NCBI GenBank assembly: GCA_019359495.1
Contig: JAHHHF010000017.1
Coordinates: 1 to 37,646, forward strand
Length of the DNA: 37,646 nucleotides
Direction of reading: 5' to 3'
Source of the DNA: Goleter apudmare HA4340-LM2
Lineage (GTDB): Bacteria; Cyanobacteriota; Cyanobacteriia; Cyanobacteriales; Nostocaceae
Shown: piece by piece, positions 6,863-14,458 of the stretch
Numbering within the stretch: the stretch's first letter is position 1
How the letters are laid out: each line of letters starts with the position of its first letter
Notes under the pieces: model-generated
What the model was told of the DNA's origin: nothing
What the model saw: only the letters and a program-made list of their open reading frames with translations
Databases searched by the model: none
Position numbers and translations under genes: made by a program

Positions 6863-7318
6863 TACCTACTCCCCTTCTGGGGCAATGTCATGAACTCTGA
6901 TAGGTTCGTAGTAAGGACTTCAGTCCTTGATTATTCAGCACTAAAGTGCTTACTACAAACCTCATTCTCTATCCTGTCTAGGGTTCCAAATTTGACTGAA
7001 AATTATTCTCTCATTAAAGTAATTAAAAAGTTATTCAAATATCGACGCCTTGACATCCCAGCCTAATTTGAATAATGGTTTTTAACGCAAAATCAATAAA
7101 TGATGAATTATTTGCTGATTAGACTCAAATCGACTTGCCACATCTTATGGTAAATGATACACTCCATTAGCTTTACAAGTCATAGTCAATCATTGAAATA
7201 AATCATATTTATTTCCGCAGATTTTTTGTAAAAAATCTATACATAGAGCATATAAATTTCGGAGACATAATTATCTCTTCCTTCATCCATCTTGATTTGT
7301 TATTCTTGTGCTTGACTC
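6863..7318. other. Spacer between murE and the histidine kinase gene
   Basis: 456 nt, AT-rich, no credible gene. It holds the dispersed repeat at 6904-6960 and a perfect 10-bp inverted repeat TTATTCAAAT (7031-7040) / ATTTGAATAA (7066-7075), which could be an operator or an RNA hairpin. A short GATTTTTT-GT-AAAAAATC palindrome lies at about 7220-7237. The kinase promoter presumably lies here, but no standard box is certain. Confidence 0.6.
6904..6960. repeat. Dispersed double-hairpin repeat (GTAGTAAG family), copy 2
   Basis: GTTCGTAGTAAG ... CTTACTACAAAC outer arms with inner hairpins AAGGACTTCAGTCCTT and AGCACTAAAGTGCT. It has the same architecture as 3476-3533, with the two inner hairpins in the opposite order. 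Confidence 0.85.
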
Positions 7319-8731
7319 ATGAATGATTCTCTGGCTCAGGATTTGTCCATTTATCAGCTAGCTTCGTTAGTGCAAGTGGCTTCTCCACAGTTGCACCTCA
7401 GTCCTGCGGCTCTGCTATCATTAGTGCGGTCACAAATTGACTTACTAATTGAGCAGCAAATAGCAGCTACTTTATGGGTGAAGCTACCACCAGGAAAAAT
7501 TTGGCATTCAGAATTAGTCCGTTATCAATCCTCTGTAGAGATTTCTGGTGTCATTTATAGTTGTCAGATGGCGGAGAGAAGAAAAGAGAGAAATTTATCT
7601 ATTTCCCCTTCCTCTCTTCCCCCTTTCGAGCATGTGAACGTGCAGTTACTACCAAATAGGTCACTGCAACGGGAATACTTTTTGATCGTATTGTCGCCAC
7701 AATTTAGCAGTTTAATTGTGGTGCATCGACCACTAAAAAGACGCAAAACTCGCCTGTTACCGAGGGTTAATAACAATATAACTCTGTCTTTGCTAACAAC
7801 GACTAGCATGGAAGTAAAAGTAATTCAGCAAGTCTTAGATGGCATCAAACAACAAGTGAGAACGCCCACATCATCACCAATTGCACCTGGTGATTTTATT
7901 TGTGCTAGTACACCTGAGCCAGTACTAATAAGTCAATTGTTAATACAACAACTGCAACGACAAGACGAAATCAATCGCCAGACTATGACTCGACAAATGG
8001 CCAAGTTGCAGCAGCAAAATCAACAATTGCATAACAAAGAGCGACACAAGGACGAATACCTGAGCAACGTGTGTCAAGAATTGCGTACACCCCTGACACA
8101 TATGAAAACAGCACTCTCGTTATTAAATTCTCCTAGTCTAAAACCTCCCCAAAAGCAACGTTACTTACAGATGCTTAATACCCAGTGCGATCGCCAAAGT
8201 TCTCTGATCACTGGACTGTTAGATTTGGTCAATCTGGAGCAGAATTTGGCGGGGATGGCCTTGGAGTCAGTCAGACTCTCTGATGTTGTCCCTGGTGTAG
8301 TCAGTACCTACCAGCCTGTAGCACAAGAAAAAGGTATCATGCTAGCCTACACCATACCTACTGAACTACCACCTGTATGTTGTGTCAGTGGTGGAGTCAG
8401 GCTGATTGTGATTAATCTGCTACACAACAGCATTAAGTTTACCCCCAATGGCGGTCAAGTGTGGGTGCGAAGCCGTGTTCACCGCGATTATGTGCAGTTG
8501 GAATTCCGCGATACAGGTATCGGGATTGCTGAAAGTGAGATTCCTAGAATATTTGAAAGTTTTTACCGTGTACGTTCCGGTACAACAGAAGACTCTAGTG
8601 GGCCTGGATTGGGGTTAACGATTGTGCAACATTTACTTTGGCGTTCTGGTGGCTCAATCTCTGTGAAAAGTAAGTTATCTGAAGGTTCTAGCTTTATGGT
8701 ACAGTTCCCAATCTTCCGCCACACACCTTAA
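7319..8731 (+). CDS. Sensor histidine kinase-like protein lacking the phospho-acceptor His
   Basis: A 470-aa soluble two-component sensor. The N-terminal 230 residues are an unrecognised input region, followed by a Gln-rich linker (about 210-243), a HisKA-like dimerisation helix and a HATPase domain. ATP-binding boxes look intact: N-box VINLLHNSIKFTPNGG, G1 FRDTGIGIAESEIPRIF, and G2 GPGLGLTIV. The H-box reads SNVCQELRTPLTHM, so the position normally filled by the phosphorylated His is Gln253 (CAA at 8075-8077). No transmembrane segment or response regulator gene is adjacent. It could be an atypical kinase, a phosphatase-only or regulatory subunit, or the product of a single-base change (CAA versus CAT/CAC). 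Confidence 0.88.
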   Translation: MNDSLAQDLSIYQLASLVQVASPQLHLSPAALLSLVRSQIDLLIEQQIAATLWVKLPPGKIWHSELVRYQSSVEISGVIYSCQMAERRKERNLSISPSSLPPFEHVNVQLLPNRSLQREYFLIVLSPQFSSLIVVHRPLKRRKTRLLPRVNNNITLSLLTTTSMEVKVIQQVLDGIKQQVRTPTSSPIAPGDFICASTPEPVLISQLLIQQLQRQDEINRQTMTRQMAKLQQQNQQLHNKERHKDEYLSNVCQELRTPLTHMKTALSLLNSPSLKPPQKQRYLQMLNTQCDRQSSLITGLLDLVNLEQNLAGMALESVRLSDVVPGVVSTYQPVAQEKGIMLAYTIPTELPPVCCVSGGVRLIVINLLHNSIKFTPNGGQVWVRSRVHRDYVQLEFRDTGIGIAESEIPRIFESFYRVRSGTTEDSSGPGLGLTIVQHLLWRSGGSISVKSKLSEGSSFMVQFPIFRHTP

Positions 8732-8782
8732 GAGACTACCAAAATTAATTCGTAATCCGTCAGCTTGTTGACCAAAAATAAT

Positions 8783-8957
8783 GGGATACAAGCCCCGTCC
8801 TTCTAGGACGGCTTTATGTTAATATTCAGAGAAGTCGCCATAGGGCATTGGGAGACTTTAAACGAACGTCGAGGGATGGTAAGACTACAACGGTCACGCA
8901 CAACCCAATGAAGCGTTAAGGAATCCTCGACCCTTTAGGACGAGGAGGTATGTCAAG
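8783..8957 (+). mobile_element. Orphan IS605-type end pair with omegaRNA-like sequence
   Basis: There is no tnpA or tnpB here, but both ends look like those of a cyanobacterial IS200/IS605 element. A left hairpin lies at 8791-8813 (GTCCT/AGGAC stem in AGCCCCGTCC...GGACGGCT), and a right hairpin at 8925-8945 (CCTCG/CGAGG) is followed by GAGGTATGTCAAG. Between them is structured sequence, including CATTGGG (8846-8852) pairing with CCCAATG (8904-8910), of the kind that encodes the TnpB guide-RNA scaffold. I read it as a non-autonomous miniature derivative of about 175 nt. It lies in the spacer between the kinase gene and aspS; the rest of that spacer shows nothing clear. Confidence 0.65.
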
Positions 8958-9031
8958 CCGCGCTGTCATAGCCTAGAGTCAAAAGTCAGTAGTTTTCTGG
9001 ACTTTTGACTTTTGGATTCCGCTTGGCGGTA

Positions 9032-10819
9032 CTAGGGCTTTGGCTGATAAGTGGAAGCAACATGCAATTCTTTCAACTGCTTTTTATCCACACCTGAAGG
9101 TGCATCAGTCAACAAACAACGGGCTTGCTGCGTCTTCGGAAAGGCGATGACATCCCGGATGGATTCTTCTCCAGCTAGCAACATCACTAAACGATCTAAG
9201 CCGTAGGCAATCCCGCCGTGAGGAGGTGTACCATATTCAAAGGCTTCCAATAAGAAGCCAAATTTATTTTGTGCTTCTTCAGGAGACAAACCGATCGCCT
9301 CAAATACCTGCTCTTGAATTTCTCGCTGATAAATCCGCAGACTACCACCGCCAACTTCAAAACCGTTAAATACCAAGTCATAGGCTTGGGCGCGGGCTGT
9401 TTTTAAATCATTTACATCATCAGGGTGTGGTGCTGTAAACGGGTGGTGCAATGCTTCTAGGCGTTTCTCGTCTGCATTCCACTCGAACATCGGGAAATCT
9501 GTAATCCACAGCAAGTTAATTTTTTCTGGATCAATTAACTTAAATTCTCTAGCGACAACTTGCCGTAATCTATCTAAGGTCTTATTGACAGTAGCCGCAT
9601 CACCTGCTCCGAAAAGTAGCAAATGACCTGCTTTTGCACCCGTGCGGCGGAGTATTTCGGCTTTTTGTTCAGGGCTGAGGTTATCTTTAATTGCACCTAT
9701 GGTGTCAATTTCACCATCTTCTCTGACTCGGATATAAGCTAAACCCTTAGCGCCAGCTTCATTAGCTTCCCTAAATAAGTCGCCGCCTAGTTTGATGCGG
9801 ACATTAGAGATGGCATCATTACCGTTGGGAATCGGTAGGATTTTGACGATACCACCATGAGCGATCGCATCCCGAAAAACTTTGAAACCAGAGTCTTTCA
9901 AGACATCAGAAACATTGACTAATTCCAAGCCATAGCGGGTATCTGGTTTATCGCTACCATAACGTTCCATCGCCTCGACGTAGGTGAGGCGGGGAAATGG
10001 CAAGTTTAACTCCATACCTTTCACTGTTTTGAAGATATGAGCCACTAACTTTTCGTTCAACTCAATAATTTCTTCTTGGGACATGAAACTCATTTCCATA
10101 TCCAACTGCGTAAATTCTGGTTGTCTGTCGGCGCGTAAGTCTTCATCACGGAAGCAACGGGCAATCTGATAATATCTATCCATGCCCGATACCATGAGTA
10201 TCTGTTTGAATAGCTGGGGTGATTGGGGTAATGCAAACCATTCACCAGCGTTGACGCGACTAGGTAAGATATAATCCCGCGCCCCTTCTGGGGTAGAACG
10301 GGTAAGTATGGGAGTTTCCACTTCAATGAAACTTTCCAAGTCTTCCAAGTAACGCCGCATAGCTTTCACGACTTGATGACGCAGTTGAATATTTTGCGCC
10401 ATGCGATCGCGTCGCAGATCCAAATAACGGTACTTTAAACGTAAGTCTTCCCGTACCGACTCGGTGTCAGCTGTGGAAACTTGGAACGGTAACTGTTTAC
10501 GGACAGCATTGAGCAATGCAATTTTATCTGCGTAAATTTCTACGTCACCTGAGGGTAAGCGAGGATTGAGGGATTCTTCGGGGCGTTGTGTTACCCTACC
10601 AGTGATTTCGACGACGTATTCATTTCGCAGGGTGTTGGCTTGATCATAAGAATCTGGGGTACGTTGCGGATCACTGACGATTTGCACAATGCCAGAGCGA
10701 TCGCGTAAATCTAAAAATATCACGCCCCCATGATCGCGGCGACGGTCTACCCATCCGTATAAGGTAACAATTTCTCCAATATCTGTGTTTCGGAGTTCGC
10801 CGCAATAGTGAGTTCGCAT
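9032..10819 (-). CDS. aspS: Aspartyl-tRNA synthetase
   Basis: Class II enzyme charging tRNA-Asp in the cytosol. At 595 aa it has the bacterial length. It shows an N-terminal OB-fold anticodon-binding domain beginning [23 protein letters not shown], motif 2 in [19 protein letters not shown], a GAD-type insertion in the middle, and motif 3 [14 protein letters not shown] near the C-terminus. Whether it is discriminating or also charges tRNA-Asn cannot be told by eye. It is a single gene convergent with the kinase gene, with 160 nt of spacer upstream. Confidence 0.97.
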   Translation of the reverse strand: MRTHYCGELRNTDIGEIVTLYGWVDRRRDHGGVIFLDLRDRSGIVQIVSDPQRTPDSYDQANTLRNEYVVEITGRVTQRPEESLNPRLPSGDVEIYADKIALLNAVRKQLPFQVSTADTESVREDLRLKYRYLDLRRDRMAQNIQLRHQVVKAMRRYLEDLESFIEVETPILTRSTPEGARDYILPSRVNAGEWFALPQSPQLFKQILMVSGMDRYYQIARCFRDEDLRADRQPEFTQLDMEMSFMSQEEIIELNEKLVAHIFKTVKGMELNLPFPRLTYVEAMERYGSDKPDTRYGLELVNVSDVLKDSGFKVFRDAIAHGGIVKILPIPNGNDAISNVRIKLGGDLFREANEAGAKGLAYIRVREDGEIDTIGAIKDNLSPEQKAEILRRTGAKAGHLLLFGAGDAATVNKTLDRLRQVVAREFKLIDPEKINLLWITDFPMFEWNADEKRLEALHHPFTAPHPDDVNDLKTARAQAYDLVFNGFEVGGGSLRIYQREIQEQVFEAIGLSPEEAQNKFGFLLEAFEYGTPPHGGIAYGLDRLVMLLAGEESIRDVIAFPKTQQARCLLTDAPSGVDKKQLKELHVASTYQPKP

Positions 10820-10982
10820 AGTTATTAGTTCTGTTTTCCTGGGCTAGATTGTCTGGTAAAAGTCAAGGCTTCCCCATTATCTAGCATCAATAGTATCTAA
10901 TTGAAAACAATATGACATAATCTCGTGCAAACTCTTTCTTGAGAACATACTTAACTTAGGCAATGACTCATGAAGCTCAACA

Positions 10983-11330
10983 TCATCCTTCACCCCTACC
11001 ATTACCACGTTGCTGGAGGAGGTATTGCCAGATTTGACGAATTTCGTTTTGAGTTTCTCTCCATCTAACTCGGTCAGCTTCAGCGTTTTGAGTGAGACGT
11101 GTGACAGCATCGGATAGTGACTCGACAGCAGATGAGGTCAGAGATTGCTGTTCACCCAGTCGGTTAAACAAGCGTTGGGTTTCAGATACAAGACTATCAA
11201 ACCGTGAGGTTAGCTGTTGTTGCTGCTGGGCTGTTTGTTGGGCTAACTGGGCTGTTTGTTGGGCTAACTGGGCTGTTTGTTCCAGGATGCGTTCAATACG
11301 GTCAAGTCTATCTGGGGTGGCTTCACTCAT
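10983..11330 (-). CDS. Small coiled-coil protein with heptad repeat
   Basis: A 115-aa hydrophilic protein with no recognised catalytic domain. After MSEATPDRLDRIERILEQ come QTAQLAQ heptads encoded by a 21-nt tandem DNA repeat (about 11228-11278), then a continued coiled coil to about residue 105. Such short Gln-rich coiled-coil proteins are frequent in Nostoc genomes, and heptad number can vary by slippage. The function is unknown; oligomerisation or scaffolding is an inference from the coil only. Confidence 0.7.
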   Translation of the reverse strand: MSEATPDRLDRIERILEQTAQLAQQTAQLAQQTAQQQQQLTSRFDSLVSETQRLFNRLGEQQSLTSSAVESLSDAVTRLTQNAEADRVRWRETQNEIRQIWQYLLQQRGNGRGEG

Positions 11331-11370
11331 TACTGCCTGATTTTTATTGGTTTTCTTATTTTATTTGCTA

Positions 11371-11496
11371 TTGCACTATTACCGAAGTGTATCCTAGGCG
11401 ATCGCCATCCATGAGTTTTTCCCTTCAGTGGCTTGCCTTACTTGCTGTAGAATTGTTGGCTTTAGCTGGGATACGTTTTTTCATTGCCTCTAGGAC
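11371..11496 (-). pseudogene. Relic of a paralogue of the 11897-12331 gene
   Basis: Read on the minus strand, this stretch gives VLEAMKKR...AKANNSTASKASH, then a stop, then REKLMDGDRLGYTSVIVQ. These match LIEAIKRRAQAEAKSAG and KKLIERDRLEYTWAVVQ in the intact gene 0.5 kb away. At DNA level GTAAGGCAAGC and GCGATCGCCTAG-ATACACTT are shared. Internal deletions and a stop make it a degenerate partial duplicate. Confidence 0.75.
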
Positions 11497-11500
11497 TAGT

Positions 11501-11668
11501 TTATTGCTCTCCATAAAAATCTTCATCTAATAACTGTTCTAAAGCAAAAGGACAATCTAAAGGATGTTCAGATTCATCAGGCTCTCTCACTCCTAACTTA
11601 GGATTCTTACTTTCTTTAATTGCTAGTTTGCGAGCATCAGTATAGGCTTGAGAAATAACTTCTGTAAT
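11501..11668 (-). pseudogene. 3' fragment of a DUF29-type gene
   Basis: The minus-strand frame encodes ITEVISQAYTDARKLAIKES, then a region ending CPFALEQLLDEDFYGEQ and a stop at 11501-11503. The ending is typical of the DUF29 family common in cyanobacteria (CP-TLEQ-LD-D-). The frame is closed by TAA just upstream, so the first two thirds of the gene are missing. It abuts the neighbouring relic with a gap of only a few bases. Confidence 0.6.
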
Positions 11669-11688
11669 ATATTAGGACTCATATTTGA

Positions 11689-11797
11689 TTTTTGAACAGA
11701 TACGTAGGGTGTGTTAGCGACAGCGTAACGCACCTCCCCCAAAGCTTTCGGTGCGTTACGGCTTGCGCCTAACACACCCTACGTATCTGTTCAAAAA
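11689..11797. repeat. 109-nt foldback element with 29-nt perfect arms
   Basis: The arms at 11689-11717 and 11769-11797 are perfect inverted copies (core GATACGTAGGGTGTGTTAG). Inside them is a second pair, GTAACGCACC and GGTGCGTTAC. The 'GTAGGGTG..TTAGCG..TAACGCACC' theme is a widespread cyanobacterial dispersed repeat. It lies immediately upstream (minus strand) of the DUF29 fragment, where the missing gene part should be. Confidence 0.85.
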
Positions 11798-11896
11798 GTC
11801 GGGATTTTGGTTTTGAGATAATGGTTAATTCATGATTAATAAACGAAATTGGCGGGCAAAATGCCCGCCCCACAAGAAATTCATTGCTTAGTTGCA

Positions 11897-12331
11897 TTAA
11901 CGTTGGGAATGAGGAGCATTGAAGGTTTCCCAGGCTGCTTTGGCTGCTTTTTGTAAGCGGACACTGAAATCTGCCACTTCTTTCATCAGCAAATACCAGT
12001 TTTTTTCCGTTTCATCTTGCACTACCGCCCAAGTGTATTCTAGGCGATCGCGCTCAATTAATTTTTTCCTGCCTTCAATTGCTTCCCGTGCTTGCCTTAC
12101 TACATTCAAATAAGTTTCACGGGTGAGAGAACCAGCTGATTTAGCCTCAGCTTGGGCGCGTCTTTTAATGGCTTCAATTAACGCTTTGGTTTCGCGCTTC
12201 ACTTCATCAGTTTCGCCAGCCATTTCGGTTTCTACGAGTTCGTTGGTTTCAGAGCTAATTTCGAGAATGGTTATAGATTCAACGGATTCAATCATTGTAA
12301 ATTCGTTGGATTCGATATTGTTAGCAGTCAT
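11897..12331 (-). CDS. Hypothetical charged helical protein
   Basis: A 144-aa protein with no family I can name. The N-terminal 45 residues are acidic and Ser/Thr/Glu-rich; the rest is predicted helical and charged, with EVKRETKALIEAIKRRAQAEAK and a conserved-looking YLNVVRQAREAIEGRKKLIE segment. AGGAAG lies about 9 nt before the ATG. No signal peptide or membrane segment is present. A broken partial copy lies at 11371-11496, so this is a family that duplicates locally. It follows htpX in the same direction with a gap of about 60 nt and may be cotranscribed. Confidence 0.7.
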   Translation of the reverse strand: MTANNIESNEFTMIESVESITILEISSETNELVETEMAGETDEVKRETKALIEAIKRRAQAEAKSAGSLTRETYLNVVRQAREAIEGRKKLIERDRLEYTWAVVQDETEKNWYLLMKEVADFSVRLQKAAKAAWETFNAPHSQR

Positions 12332-12389
12332 ATTTGAGACTTCCTCAAATTACAAAACATCTATTGCGGATGAGAACTGCACTTTAAAT

Positions 12390-13259
12390 TTAATGAGTTG
12401 TTGTTGACAGTTGTTGTTCTAACTTCAGCAATGCTTGCACACGCGCTTCTGTGGCAGGATGGCTAGAGAACAAGTTACCGAGAAACTGACCTGAAATAGG
12501 ATTGACAATTAATAACGGCTCAAAAGCTGGGTTAGCATCTAAAGGTAACTGTCGTGATGCGGCTTCTAGTCTTTGCAAAGCCCTAGCTAAGGCGCGGGGA
12601 TTACCTGTCAGTTTGGCAGAACCAGCGTCAGCTGAGAATTCTCTGGTACGGGAAATTGCCAATTGAATGATCGTAGCAGCCACTGGGGCAAGTATTACTG
12701 TTAATAGAACTCCTAAGGGGTTTCCGCCCCTGTCATCATTGCGTGAACCGCCACCAAACCATAAACTATAGCTAACCATTTGCGCCAAAAATGAAATTGC
12801 ACCGGCAATTGTGGCAGCGACTGCTTGGGTGAGGGTGTCCCGATTAATAATGTGGGTGAGTTCGTGGGCAATGACTGCTTCTAATTCATCTTCTGGCAAA
12901 ATATTTAAAATACCTTCAGTGACAGCAACAGCAGCATGTTCCGGATCTCTTCCCGTCGCAAAAGCATTAGCAGTTTGGCCAGGAACGATGTAAACTCCTG
13001 GCATAGGGATATTGGCACGGGTAGATAATCTCTGCACCATGCGATAAAGTCCCGGCGCTTCTCTTGCCGTCACTGGCTGGGCGCGATAAACTGCCAAGGC
13101 AATCTTATCTGATTGATACCAAGAAAGCAGATTTGTGAATGCTGCTAACCCAATACCAATCATCAAGCCTGTAGTCCCACCGATAACCCAATAGCTAATT
13201 GCAATTAACAAGCCACTCAGTGCAGCTAATAAAGCAACCGTTTTGAATTGATTTTGCAT
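12390..13259 (-). CDS. htpX: HtpX-type membrane zinc metalloprotease (M48B)
   Basis: Inner-membrane protease of the heat-shock/membrane quality-control type. At 289 aa it has two N-terminal membrane segments (about 7-26 and 29-46), the zinc motif HELTHIINRD (H132, E133, H136), the third ligand E208 in TREFSAD, and two further hydrophobic stretches around 145-170 and 183-203. The linker GSRNDDRGGN is short. The C-terminus has the usual LFSSHPATEARVQALLKL. Upstream regulation is not evident from sequence. Confidence 0.93.
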   Translation of the reverse strand: MQNQFKTVALLAALSGLLIAISYWVIGGTTGLMIGIGLAAFTNLLSWYQSDKIALAVYRAQPVTAREAPGLYRMVQRLSTRANIPMPGVYIVPGQTANAFATGRDPEHAAVAVTEGILNILPEDELEAVIAHELTHIINRDTLTQAVAATIAGAISFLAQMVSYSLWFGGGSRNDDRGGNPLGVLLTVILAPVAATIIQLAISRTREFSADAGSAKLTGNPRALARALQRLEAASRQLPLDANPAFEPLLIVNPISGQFLGNLFSSHPATEARVQALLKLEQQLSTTTH

Positions 13260-13655
13260 ATTTTCGCTCTCCTGCTAATGCTGTATGAGTTTTTCTCAAC
13301 CTTTAAAGACAACAGCATTATTTAAGTCGCATTTTGATTGTATCTAGCTCGACATAGATTTTTCAGGTAGAAATTGTGCCCTAAATCAAGTACGGTTTTC
13401 CTACTCAAGCCACAAATTTCATGCTTTTAGTTTAATCTTTGATCACTGAAGCACTAAAGTGCTGACTACAAACCTATATGAATATTGATCCAGTGACAAT
13501 AAATCATCCTCATTAAGATAGAGATTCTCAACTCTTAGGTATTACTTAAGTCAAACAATTGGTATAAAGGTTATTTAAATAATACGCATAGCAATCACTC
13601 ATGTTTGACCTGTAACTCAGGTTAAGATGAGAATAAGTCTGTGAGAAAAAGTTAT
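13260..13655. other. Spacer between htpX and the Clp-N gene
   Basis: About 396 nt between divergent genes; it must contain both promoters. It holds a half-size copy of the dispersed repeat at 13450-13474 (GCACTAAAGTGC, then GACTACAAAC). The rest is AT-rich, without a recognisable gene or RNA. Confidence 0.55.
13450..13474. repeat. Dispersed repeat (GTAGTAAG family), half copy
   Basis: AGCACTAAAGTGCT followed by GACTACAAACC; the left arm seen in the full copies is missing. Confidence 0.7.
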
Positions 13656-14207
13656 ATGGTTAAAACTCAAATCGGTATTAAATTTCCAGGGGAAGATACC
13701 GTACTCTCCTGGCTTAAACCTGAGTATCGGGAAGTGATTGCCCTGGCTATTGCCGAGAGCGATCGCTTAGGAGATCATGTAGTTGGCACTGAACATCTGC
13801 TTTTAGGATTGATTAAGCAAGAGAATAGCGTTGCTGCTCAAGCACTAAAATCTGTAGGTGTCACCCTGGAAAATTGTCAGGCGGAGATTGCCAAACTCAG
13901 AATTAGCAATGCACAAAATAGGGAATTTGACAACTCTTTTACCCCATATGCCAAGCAAGTTATTGAAAAAACTTTAGTTTTCTATAGAGATATAAATCAA
14001 CCTCTAGATAAAGTAATTGGGGCTGAATCTCTACTATTAGCAATCATCCGCAAGCAAGACGTAATTACACAAGAAGAAGACTATACACATTACGGTGCAG
14101 TTCAAGTTTTGCAAAACTTAGGGGTAAATTTGTTAGAACTCACAACTCAAGTTCTGCAAATTTACTCTCAGGAATCTCCTGGTGATGACAGGCTCACTGC
14201 TAGTTAG
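13656..14207 (+). CDS. Stand-alone Clp N-terminal (double Clp-N) domain protein
   Basis: A 183-aa protein consisting only of two Clp-N repeats: about 20-75 (YREVIALAIAESDRLGDHVV, GTEHLLLGLI) and about 95-165 (PYAKQVIEKTLVF, IGAESLLLAII). No AAA+ domain follows. Clp-N is the substrate and adaptor docking part of ClpC/ClpB, so this could modulate a Clp protease, as ClpT proteins do in plastids. That role is inference. The ATG at 13656 is chosen; an in-frame GTG at 13641 would add five residues. The antiporter gene and its riboswitch lie downstream on the same strand. Confidence 0.82.
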   Translation: MVKTQIGIKFPGEDTVLSWLKPEYREVIALAIAESDRLGDHVVGTEHLLLGLIKQENSVAAQALKSVGVTLENCQAEIAKLRISNAQNREFDNSFTPYAKQVIEKTLVFYRDINQPLDKVIGAESLLLAIIRKQDVITQEEDYTHYGAVQVLQNLGVNLLELTTQVLQIYSQESPGDDRLTAS

Positions 14208-14283
14208 CTTTACGGTTTCCCATCGTCATATCTCTAAGTCTTGCTTGATCACATAAGACAAAGATGGTATTGTTGACCTGATA

Positions 14284-14360
14284 AATCATGGCGATGGAGC
14301 TCGCCAAAACTGCCTCTCCAGTCAAAAATTGATAACTGCAAGGCTGATGGCTCCTACTTT
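14284..14360 (+). promoter_or_regulatory. Fluoride riboswitch (crcB motif) aptamer
   Basis: The sequence GGCGATGGAGCTCGCC (14290-14305), then AAAACTGCC (14306-14314) and GGCTGATGGCTCCTAC (14342-14357), reproduces the conserved crcB aptamer core almost base for base. The GGAG/CTCC helix, the GGCG/CGCC pairing and the CTGCC/GGCTGATGG internal elements are all present; only the P3 loop (about 14315-14341) is variable. The class senses fluoride through magnesium ions and switches on fluoride-defence genes. It lies about 100 nt upstream of the antiporter-UspA gene. Confidence 0.9.
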
Positions 14361-14456
14361 TCCCACTGACTGCGGGAGAGTAGGACTTGGCTAAATGCAT
14401 CAACCTAACTCCTCTGTAGTCAGTATTTGTCTACAAAGCGCACTTCAGGAGTTATG
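14351..14456 (+). promoter_or_regulatory. Likely expression platform of the fluoride riboswitch
   Basis: After the aptamer, CCTACTTTTCCC (14353-14364) can pair with GGGAGAGTAGG (about 14374-14384), which would compete with the 3' side of the aptamer. Further on, AACTCCT (14407-14413) is the exact complement of the Shine-Dalgarno AGGAGTT (14447-14453). No U-tract follows either hairpin, so translational control by sequestering the ribosome site is the simplest reading. This is inference from base pairing only. Confidence 0.5.
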
Positions 14457-14458
14457 GG

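Noticed and set aside
6975-6990. CTAGGGTTCC resembling a guanidine (ykkC) riboswitch box
   Set aside because: The other conserved blocks of that riboswitch are not found nearby and the next gene is a kinase.
10877-11110. 77-aa minus-strand frame partly overlapping the coiled-coil gene
   Set aside because: It overlaps the better-supported coiled-coil gene in another frame and shows no recognisable domain.
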